A stretch of 64,000 nucleotides of DNA, taken from positions 1-64,000 of the forward strand of contig JAEWOG010000098.1 of the NCBI GenBank assembly GCA_023460975.1, given 5' to 3'. Shown piece after piece: positions 40,757 to 47,002 of this stretch (its first letter is position 1; each line of letters opens with the position of its first letter). The stretch comes from Actinomycetes bacterium (GTDB lineage Bacteria > Actinomycetota > Actinomycetes > Propionibacteriales > Nocardioidaceae). The position numbers were made by a program, and so were the translations under genes. Under the pieces are notes generated by a model. The model was not told the DNA's origin and made no database searches. It saw only the letters and a list, made by a program, of their open reading frames with translations.

Positions 40757-41565
40757 GCGTCCTCGACCAGATCCTCGCCGACCTCGCCGCCGAGGGGGAC
40801 GCGCTCGACGCAGCCGTTGCCGCCGCCAGCCAGGCCCAATGGCGTACGGCCACCCCCGCCGAGGGTTGGGACGTCGCCACCACGATCGCCCACCTCGCCT
40901 GGACCGACGAGGTCGCCGTGCTGGCGGTGGGCGCCACCCAGGACGAGGACGGCAAGGCAGCCTGGGACGCCGTCGTGCTCGAGGCGATCGCGAACCCGAC
41001 GGGATACGTCGACGAGATGGCGCTCGCCGGTGGCGCCGTCGACGGTCCCGACCTGCTCGTACGCTGGCGTACGGCCCGTCCCGCGCTCGCTGCCGCCCTG
41101 CACGGGGTCCCCGAGGGCACCAAGTTGCCGTGGTTCGGCCCGCCCATGTCGGCGACCTCGATGGCGACCGCCCGCTTCATGGAGACCTGGGCCCACGCGC
41201 TGGACGTTCACGACGCCCTCGGCCTGACCCCCGAAGCCACGGACCGGATCAAGCACGTCGCCCACATCGGCGTACGCACCCGCAACTTCGCGTTCGCGAA
41301 CAACTCACTCGACGCTCCCGCCGAGGAGTTCCGCGTCGAACTCACCGCGCCCAGCGGTGACGTCTGGTCATGGGGTCCGGACGACGCCGCGCAGCGCGTG
41401 ACCGGTTCCGCAGACGAGTTCTGCCGACTCGTCACCCAGCGCATCCACCGCGACGACACCTCGTTGGTCGCCGTCGGAGACGACGCCGAGAAGTGGTTGC
41501 GGATCGCGCAGGCATTCGCCGGCCCGGCGGGCGGCGGACGCCCGGCGACGGGAGGTACGGCATGA
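40753..41565 (+). CDS. TIGR03084-like metal-binding (DinB-fold) protein
   Basis: 270 residues. The N-terminal four-helix part (LDQILADLAAEGDALDAAVA, WDVATTIAHLAWTDEVAVLA, ATARFMETWAHALDVHDALG) resembles mycothiol-dependent maleylpyruvate isomerase/DinB proteins, with His in IAHLAW and ETWAHALDVHD as likely metal ligands. The C-terminal domain DVWSWGPDDAAQRVTGSADEF is an SCP2-like part of the same family. Function unproven; the gene commonly travels with AtuA-like and acyl-CoA dehydrogenase genes, as here. ATGA overlap on both sides. Confidence 0.85.
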   Translation: MSVLDQILADLAAEGDALDAAVAAASQAQWRTATPAEGWDVATTIAHLAWTDEVAVLAVGATQDEDGKAAWDAVVLEAIANPTGYVDEMALAGGAVDGPDLLVRWRTARPALAAALHGVPEGTKLPWFGPPMSATSMATARFMETWAHALDVHDALGLTPEATDRIKHVAHIGVRTRNFAFANNSLDAPAEEFRVELTAPSGDVWSWGPDDAAQRVTGSADEFCRLVTQRIHRDDTSLVAVGDDAEKWLRIAQAFAGPAGGGRPATGGTA

Positions 41566-41672
41566 GGTGGTCGGTGCGTGCCGTTCGTCGAGCGGTGGTT
41601 TCGACAAGCTCAACCAGCGGGACCGGCTCGACCAGCGGGATCGGCTCGACCAGCGTGGGCGGCGCGGCATGA
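41562..41672 (+). CDS. 36-codon coupling ORF created by repeat insertion
   Basis: ATG at 41562 overlaps the upstream stop (ATGA), has a strong GGAGG 7 bases before it, and reads MRWSVRAVRRAVVSTSSTSG, then a GSTS-rich tail to GGAA, stopping at a TGA that overlaps the AtuA-like start (ATGA, 41669-41672). Nearly all of it is dispersed-repeat sequence. It probably has no function as a protein but keeps ribosomes moving to the next gene. If the AtuA-like protein instead starts upstream in its own frame, this ORF is spurious. Confidence 0.5.
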   Translation: MRWSVRAVRRAVVSTSSTSGTGSTSGIGSTSVGGAA

Positions 41673-41715
41673 GTGGTCTCGACAAGCTCGACCAACGACA
41701 CCCGCTCGACCAGCG
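41598..41715. repeat. Dispersed GGTTTCGACAAGCTCAACC repeats at an operon junction
   Basis: A full unit at 41598-41616 is followed by shorter tandem units containing GGCTCGACCAGCGGGATC, then another full unit GGTCTCGACAAGCTCGACC (41674-41692) and a half unit ending near 41715. They separate the TIGR03084-like and AtuA-like genes and encode the first residues of the latter. Confidence 0.85.
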
Positions 41716-43585
41716 CGCAGTGCGCATCGGCAACTGCTCGGGCTTCTACGGCGACCGGCTCTCGGCCATGCACGAGATGGTCACGGGCGGCGACCTCGAC
41801 TACGTCACCGGCGACTACCTGGCCGAGCTGACCATGCTGATCCTCGGCAAGGACACGCTCAAGGACCCGACGCTGGGATACGCCCGCACCTTCGTACGCC
41901 AGTGCGAGGAGTCGCTCGGAGTCGCCCTGGAGAAGGGCGTACGGATCGTGTCCAACGCCGGCGGCCTCAACCCCGCCGGGCTGGCCGACAAGGTGCGCGA
42001 GGTCGCCCGCGGCCTCGGCCTCGACGTGAACGTCGCCCACGTGGAGGGCGACGACCTGCGCGCCCGGGCCGCGGAACTCGGCCTCGACGGGGCCCTCACG
42101 GCCAACGCCTACCTGGGCGGGTTCGGCATCAAGGCCGCCCTCGAAGCTGGCGCCGACGTCGTCGTCACCGGCCGCGTCACTGACGCCTCGGTGATCGTGG
42201 GCCCGGCCGCCGCCCACCACGGGTGGACGTACGCCGATCTCGACCCCCTCGCCGGTGCGGTCGTCGCCGGGCACGTCATTGAGTGCGGTACCCACGCCAC
42301 CGGCGGCAACTTCTCCGGCTTCCTGTCCCTGCCCGAGCACGCGCGCCGCGGCCGTCTCGGCTTCCCCCTCGCGGAGATTGCGGCCGACGGGTCCAGCGTC
42401 ATCACCAAGCACGACGGGACCTCCGGCGCGGTCACCGTCGACACCGTCACCGCACAGCTGGTCTACGAGATCCAGAGCGGCACCTACCTCAACCCTGACG
42501 TGAGCGTCGACCTCACGTCCGTACGCCTCGCTCAGGTCGGTCGCGACCGCGTCGAGATCACCGGAACCCGAGGAATCGCCCCGCCCGAGCAACTCAAGGT
42601 CTGCGTCAACACCCTCGGCGGGTACCGCAACTCGATGGAGTTCCTGCTCACCGGCCTCGACATTGCCGAGAAGGCCGCGTGGGTCCGCGAGCAGGTCACC
42701 GAGCAGTGGGGCGATCGCGCGCCCGCGAGTGTCGAGTGGACCCTCGGCCCTGCGCCCGCCGAGGACCCCGCCACGATCGGAGAGGCCGCGACGATCCTGC
42801 GCTGCGTCGCGCTCGACCCGGACGCGAAGGTCGCCGGCAAGGGGTTCACCGCGCCGGCCGTCGAGATCGCACTCGCCTCCTACCCTGGCTGCACTCTCAT
42901 GGCGCCCCCCGGGCAGGCGTCGCCGTACGCGATCTACCGGCCTGCGTACGTCCCCCGCAGCGTCGTCGAACACACCGTCGTGCACGCCGACGGGCGGCGC
43001 GAGGTCGTCGCGGACCCGTCGGTGGTCGAGCCTGTCGAGACCGGCCAGTCGGTGGTCGGGCGTGTCGAGACCGGGGTTTCGACAAGCTCAACCAGCGGGT
43101 CCGGGGTTTCGACGGGCTCAACCAGCGCGGGCTCAACCAGCGTCCCTCTGGGACGGTTCGTCCACGCCCGGTCGGGCGACAAGGGCGGCAACGCCAACCT
43201 CGGACTCTGGATCCCGCGCGACGGGGTTTCGACGAGCTCAACCAGCGACGGGGTGGTCGAGCCTGTCGAGACCGGGGTTTCGACGGACTCAACCGGCGCG
43301 ACGGGCTCAACCGGCGCGACGGGCTCAACCAGCGCCACGTACGACGCGCGTGTGGCATGGCTGCTGGCCACGGTCACGCCCGCATGGGTGCGGCGGATGG
43401 TGCCTGAGGCGGCCGACCTGCCGATTGACGTCCACCAGTTCCCCCACTGGGGGGCGGTCAACATCGTCATCCACGGCCTGCTGGGCGCCGGCGTCGCCGC
43501 GTCGACCCGTACGGATCCGCAGGCCAAGGCGCTGGGCGAGTGGGTCCGCGCCCGCCACGTCACCATCGAGGAGGCCCTGCTGTGA
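41669..43585 (+). CDS. Acyclic terpene utilization AtuA-like protein with repeat-encoded inserts
   Basis: 638 residues from ATG 41669. The large N-terminal domain starts AVRIGNCSGFYGDRLSAMHEM and includes SNAGGLNPAGLADKVREVA, VVTGRVTDASVIVGPAAAHHGW and ECGTHATGGNFSGF. The small C-terminal domain begins GRFVHARSGDKGGNANLGLW. AtuA is needed for citronellol/geraniol growth in Pseudomonas, but its reaction is unknown. Residues 1-15 and about 451-491 and 518-556 are Ser/Thr/Gly stretches (VSTSSTSGSGVSTGSTS) encoded by dispersed repeats: one in the interdomain linker, one in a C-terminal loop. It overlaps the next gene (GTGA), so it is presumably still expressed. Confidence 0.85.
   Translation: MSGLDKLDQRHPLDQRAVRIGNCSGFYGDRLSAMHEMVTGGDLDYVTGDYLAELTMLILGKDTLKDPTLGYARTFVRQCEESLGVALEKGVRIVSNAGGLNPAGLADKVREVARGLGLDVNVAHVEGDDLRARAAELGLDGALTANAYLGGFGIKAALEAGADVVVTGRVTDASVIVGPAAAHHGWTYADLDPLAGAVVAGHVIECGTHATGGNFSGFLSLPEHARRGRLGFPLAEIAADGSSVITKHDGTSGAVTVDTVTAQLVYEIQSGTYLNPDVSVDLTSVRLAQVGRDRVEITGTRGIAPPEQLKVCVNTLGGYRNSMEFLLTGLDIAEKAAWVREQVTEQWGDRAPASVEWTLGPAPAEDPATIGEAATILRCVALDPDAKVAGKGFTAPAVEIALASYPGCTLMAPPGQASPYAIYRPAYVPRSVVEHTVVHADGRREVVADPSVVEPVETGQSVVGRVETGVSTSSTSGSGVSTGSTSAGSTSVPLGRFVHARSGDKGGNANLGLWIPRDGVSTSSTSDGVVEPVETGVSTDSTGATGSTGATGSTSATYDARVAWLLATVTPAWVRRMVPEAADLPIDVHQFPHWGAVNIVIHGLLGAGVAASTRTDPQAKALGEWVRARHVTIEEALL
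43021..43142. repeat. In-frame dispersed repeats, AtuA-like interdomain linker
   Basis: Units such as GGTCGAGCCTGTCGAGACC and GGTTTCGACAAGCTCAACC lie head to head and in tandem. They add about 41 residues between the two domains without breaking the frame. Confidence 0.85.
43222..43335. repeat. In-frame dispersed repeats, AtuA-like C-terminal domain
   Basis: The same motif family, including GGTTTCGACGAGCTCAACC and GGTCGAGCCTGTCGAGACC, with a 15-bp tandem (ACGGGCTCAACCGGC). It encodes about 38 Ser/Thr/Gly residues in what should be a surface loop between strands of the ferredoxin-like domain. Confidence 0.85.
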
Positions 43586-44754
43586 CGCAGGTGATCGAGA
43601 CCGAACGCTCCACGGCCGCCGACCGCGCGGCCCTCAAGGAGGCTGCTGCGGAGTTCACTCGCCGCGAGATCGCGCCGCGCATCCAGGAATGGGAGGACGC
43701 CGGTGAGCTCCCGCGCGACCTGCACCGCAAGGCTGCCCGAGCCGGCCTGCTGGGCGTCGGGTTCGCCGAGGAGGTCGGGGGGCTGGGCGGCGACGCGCTC
43801 GACATGGTCGCCATGCAGGAGGGCATGTTCGCCGAGGGCGCCTCGTCGGGGCTGATGTCGGCGCTGTTCACCCACGGCATCGCCGCCCCGCACATCGCAG
43901 CCCACGGCAGCGACGACCTCAAGACGCGGTGGGTCGCGCCCACCCTGGCTGGCGAGCTGATCGGCTCGCTCGCCATCACGGAGCCTGGCGGTGGCAGTGA
44001 CGTCGGGAGCCTGCGTACGACCGCCGTGCGCGACGGGGATGACTACGTCATCAACGGCGCCAAGACCTTCATCACCTCCGGAACCCGCGCCGACTACGTC
44101 ACCACCGCCGTACGCACCGGTGGCCCCGGATCCGGCGGCATCTCGCTGGTCGTGGTGCCCACCGACACTCCCGGATTCGGTGTCGACCGCCGCCTGGCCA
44201 AGATGGGCTGGCACTGCTCCGACACGGCCGAGTTGTCGTACGTCGACGTGCGCGTCCCGGTGGCCAACCTGGTCGGCGAACAGGACGCCGGGTTCGCCTA
44301 CATCGCCGAACAGTTCGTGTCCGAACGGCTCGCCCTGGCGGTCCACGGGTACGGCATCGCCGAGCGCAGCCTGCGGCTCACCGCCCAGTTCTGCCGCGAG
44401 CGCGAGACCTTCGGTGAACCCCTGATCACGCGCCAAGCAGTGCGCCACAAGTTGGTCGAGATGCGCCGCCAGGTCGAGGCCGCCCGCGCCCATGCGCACG
44501 CTGTCGCGGCCGCCTACGCCGAGTCCGGCGTCACCGTCGAGACGATCGCACAGGTCTGCCTGGCCAAGGAGACGGCCTGCAACACCGCTTCGTACGTCTG
44601 CGACGCCGCCGTGCAGCTTCACGGCGGCGCCGGCTACATGCACGGCAACGAGGTCGAGCGGCACTACCGCGACGCGCGCCTGCTGCCCATCGGCGGCGGC
44701 GTGACGGAAGTCCTTGCGGACCTGGCCGCCAAGTTGCTGGGCTACACGTCATGA
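43582..44754 (+). CDS. Acyl-CoA dehydrogenase
   Basis: 390-residue flavoprotein; oxidises acyl-CoA to 2-enoyl-CoA. Family blocks: LLGVGFAEEVGGLGGDALDM, LAITEPGGGSDVGSLRTTAV (FAD/substrate site), GAKTFITSGTRADYV, RETFGEPLITRQAVRHKLVEM and the C-terminal LHGGAGYMHGNEVERHYRDARLLPIGGG in parts. The catalytic base is probably the Glu in GNEVERHYRD-type position 2, as in isovaleryl- or citronellyl-type enzymes, or the canonical Glu nearby; this needs alignment. GTG start overlaps the upstream stop, and its own stop overlaps the SRPBCC gene. Confidence 0.93.
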   Translation: MTQVIETERSTAADRAALKEAAAEFTRREIAPRIQEWEDAGELPRDLHRKAARAGLLGVGFAEEVGGLGGDALDMVAMQEGMFAEGASSGLMSALFTHGIAAPHIAAHGSDDLKTRWVAPTLAGELIGSLAITEPGGGSDVGSLRTTAVRDGDDYVINGAKTFITSGTRADYVTTAVRTGGPGSGGISLVVVPTDTPGFGVDRRLAKMGWHCSDTAELSYVDVRVPVANLVGEQDAGFAYIAEQFVSERLALAVHGYGIAERSLRLTAQFCRERETFGEPLITRQAVRHKLVEMRRQVEAARAHAHAVAAAYAESGVTVETIAQVCLAKETACNTASYVCDAAVQLHGGAGYMHGNEVERHYRDARLLPIGGGVTEVLADLAAKLLGYTS

Positions 44755-45224
44755 AGCCACTCACCGAGGAAGTCACCGTCACCATGAACGCGCCCGCCGA
44801 GGCCGTCTGGGCGCTGGTCAGCGACGTCACCCGCATCGGGGAGTTCTCCCCTGAGACGTTCGAGGCCAAGTGGACCCGCGGCAGCACCGGCCCCGAGGTC
44901 GGCGCCTACTTCGCCGGGCACGTGAAGCGCAACGGCGTCGGGCCGACGTACTGGAGCCCCTGCCGGGTGACGCTGTGCGAGCCGCCGGAGGTGTTCGAGT
45001 TCTCCGTCGGCACCGACTCCACCACGCTCAACAACTGGGGCTACCGCCTGCGGGCCGACGGCGACGTCACCCACGTGACCGAGTACTTCCGCCTCGAAGC
45101 GTCGCTGCCCAACCGCCTCTACTGGCTGCTGCTGGGACGTTGGCGCAGCCGTACGAACACCGAGGGGATGCGCACCACCTTGACCCGCATGAAGGACATC
45201 GTCGAGAAGGAGAGTGGCTGTTGA
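44751..45224 (+). CDS. SRPBCC (START/polyketide cyclase-like) protein
   Basis: 157 residues: MKPLTEEVTVTMNAPAEAVWALVSDVTRIGEFSPE is the classic START-like opening, followed by GHVKRNGVGPTYWSPCRVTLCEP and THVTEYFRLEASLPNRLYWLL. The fold makes a hydrophobic pocket for lipids or aromatic ligands. In this operon it may bind or carry the hydrophobic substrate; that is inference. ATGA overlap upstream and TTGA overlap downstream. Confidence 0.88.
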   Translation: MKPLTEEVTVTMNAPAEAVWALVSDVTRIGEFSPETFEAKWTRGSTGPEVGAYFAGHVKRNGVGPTYWSPCRVTLCEPPEVFEFSVGTDSTTLNNWGYRLRADGDVTHVTEYFRLEASLPNRLYWLLLGRWRSRTNTEGMRTTLTRMKDIVEKESGC

Positions 45225-46891
45225 CGACCACCGAGACCGAGCAGACCCGCCGCGAGGCGCACCTGGCCAAGCTGGCTGACCTCGACGCTGAGCACGCCAA
45301 GGCCGTGGCCGGTGGCGGGGAGAAGTACGTCGAGCGCCACCACGCGCGCGGCAAGCTGCTGCCGCGCGAACGGATCGAGCTGCTCGTCGACGAGGGTTCC
45401 GCCTTCCTCGAGCTGAGCCCGCTGGCGGGCTGGGGCACCGACTTCACCGTCGGCGCCTCCGTGGTCACCGGCATCGGAGTGGTGGCCGGCGTCGAGTGCA
45501 TGATCACCGCCAACGACCCCACCGTGAAGGGGGGCGCGTCGAACCCGTGGACGTTGAAGAAGACGTTCCGGGCCGCGCAGATCGCCGAGGAGAACGGCCT
45601 GCCGATGATCTCCCTGGTCGAGTCGGCCGGTGCCGACCTGCCCACGCAGAAGGAGATCTTCATCCCCGGCGGCAAGATCTTCCGCGACCTCACCCGCGCC
45701 TCGGCCCGCCGGGTGCCGACGATCGCGCTGGTCTTCGGCAACTCCACCGCCGGTGGCGCGTACGTGCCCGGCATGAGCGACTACGTCGTGATGGTCAAGG
45801 AGCAGGCGAAGGTGTTCCTGGCCGGCCCGCCGCTGGTCAAGATGGCCACGGGCGAGGAGACCGACGACGAGTCGCTGGGCGGCGCGGAGATGCACGCCCG
45901 TGTCTCCGGCCTGGCCGACTTCCTCGCCGAGGACGAGCAGGACGCCATCCGGCTGGGGCGGCGGATCGTGGCGCGGTTGAACTGGACGAAGGCGGTTTCG
46001 ACCCCGTCGCTGGTCGAGCCTGTCGAGACCATGGTTTCGACGGGCTCAACCAGCGGTGGGGTTTCGACAAGCTCAACCAACGGTGGGGTGGGGTACGCCG
46101 AACCGGACCTCGACCCCGAAGAGCTGCTCGACCTGGTCCCCACCGACCTCAAGGAGCCGTTCGACCCGCGCGAGGTGATCCTGCGGATTGTTGATGGGGT
46201 CTCGGCCACCAACGAGGTCGCCTTCGACGAGTTCAAGCCGCTCTACGGCTCGTCGCTGTGTGTCGGCTGGGCCCGCCTGCACGGCCGCGAGATCGGCATC
46301 CTGGCCAACGCTCAGGGCGTGCTGTTCAGCGAGGAGGCCCAGAAGGCGACGCAGTTCATCCAGCTCGCCAACGCCAAGAACACGCCGCTGCTGTTCCTGC
46401 ACAACACGACCGGCTACATGGTCGGCAAGGAGTACGAGCAGGGCGGCATCATCAAGCACGGCGCGATGATGATCAACGCCGTCTCCAACTCCACCGTCCC
46501 GCACATCTCCGTGGTCATCGGCGCCTCGTACGGGGCCGGCAACTACGGCATGAACGGGCGCGCGTACGACCCCCGGTTCATGTTCACCTGGCCCAACGCG
46601 AAGTCGGCCGTCATGGGCCCGGCCCAGTTGGCCGGCGTGCTGTCGATCGTCTCCCGCGCCGCGGCCGAGGCGAAGGGCAAGACGTACGACGAGGAGGCCG
46701 ACGCCGGGATGCGCGCCATGGTGGAGGCCATGGTCGAGGAGCAGTCCCTGCCGTACGTGCTCTCCGGGATGCTCTACGACGACGGGGTCATCGACCCGCG
46801 CGACACCCGCACCGTCCTGGGCATCGCCCTGTCCGCCATCGAGACCCGACCGATCGAGGGCGCCACCTCGTTCGGCGTTTTTAGGATGTGA
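45221..46891 (+). CDS. Acyl-CoA carboxylase beta subunit (carboxyltransferase)
   Basis: 556 residues, slightly long. Transfers CO2 from carboxybiotin to an acyl- or enoyl-CoA. N-terminal half: HHARGKLLPRERIELLVDEG, SAGADLPTQKEIF, FGNSTAGGAYVPGMSDYVVM. C-terminal half: ANAQGVLFSEEAQKATQFIQ, LFLHNTTGYMVGKEYEQGGI and VVIGASYGAGNYGMNGRAYDPRFMF, as in methylcrotonyl- and geranyl-CoA carboxylases. Residues about 258-290 (VSTPSLVEPVETMVSTGSTS) are encoded by dispersed repeats inserted between the two halves. The TTG start at 45221 overlaps the upstream stop (TTGA), with AAGGAGA about 7 bases before. Substrate could be methylcrotonyl-, geranyl- or a related CoA. Confidence 0.92.
   Translation: MTTTETEQTRREAHLAKLADLDAEHAKAVAGGGEKYVERHHARGKLLPRERIELLVDEGSAFLELSPLAGWGTDFTVGASVVTGIGVVAGVECMITANDPTVKGGASNPWTLKKTFRAAQIAEENGLPMISLVESAGADLPTQKEIFIPGGKIFRDLTRASARRVPTIALVFGNSTAGGAYVPGMSDYVVMVKEQAKVFLAGPPLVKMATGEETDDESLGGAEMHARVSGLADFLAEDEQDAIRLGRRIVARLNWTKAVSTPSLVEPVETMVSTGSTSGGVSTSSTNGGVGYAEPDLDPEELLDLVPTDLKEPFDPREVILRIVDGVSATNEVAFDEFKPLYGSSLCVGWARLHGREIGILANAQGVLFSEEAQKATQFIQLANAKNTPLLFLHNTTGYMVGKEYEQGGIIKHGAMMINAVSNSTVPHISVVIGASYGAGNYGMNGRAYDPRFMFTWPNAKSAVMGPAQLAGVLSIVSRAAAEAKGKTYDEEADAGMRAMVEAMVEEQSLPYVLSGMLYDDGVIDPRDTRTVLGIALSAIETRPIEGATSFGVFRM
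45993..46092. repeat. In-frame dispersed repeats in the carboxylase beta gene
   Basis: GGTCGAGCCTGTCGAGACC, GGTTTCGACGGGCTCAACC and GGTTTCGACAAGCTCAACC units lie between the codons for ARLNWTK and YAEPDLDPEELL. They extend the linker between the two crotonase-like halves. Confidence 0.88.
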
Positions 46892-46935
46892 CCGGGCAGT
46901 GATGAACGAGGAACGAGTTCAGCACGTGAGGCCGG

Positions 46936-46995
46936 TCAGGTTGAGCGAGGCCAGCGACCGAGGAACGAGGTCGCGACGGCCGCGACGAAACCTGA
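46936..46995. repeat. Expanded relative of the dispersed motif between carboxylase genes
   Basis: TCAGGTT (46936-46942) and AACCTGA (46989-46995) are inverted ends. Inside are GGTTGAGC and CGAAACC, the ends of the dispersed family, but with a 40-bp GC-rich centre. GAGGAACGAG occurs here (46960) and at 46908. The 111-bp gap between the beta and alpha genes has no other content apart from the GAGGAG ribosome site. Confidence 0.6.
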
Positions 46996-47002
46996 GGAGC
47001 CG

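Noticed and set aside
41567..41668. Start of the AtuA-like protein at 41567
   Set aside because: This would add only repeat-encoded residues (FDKLNQRDRLDQRD) without a ribosome site; ATG 41669 with its ATGA overlap is preferred, though not proven.
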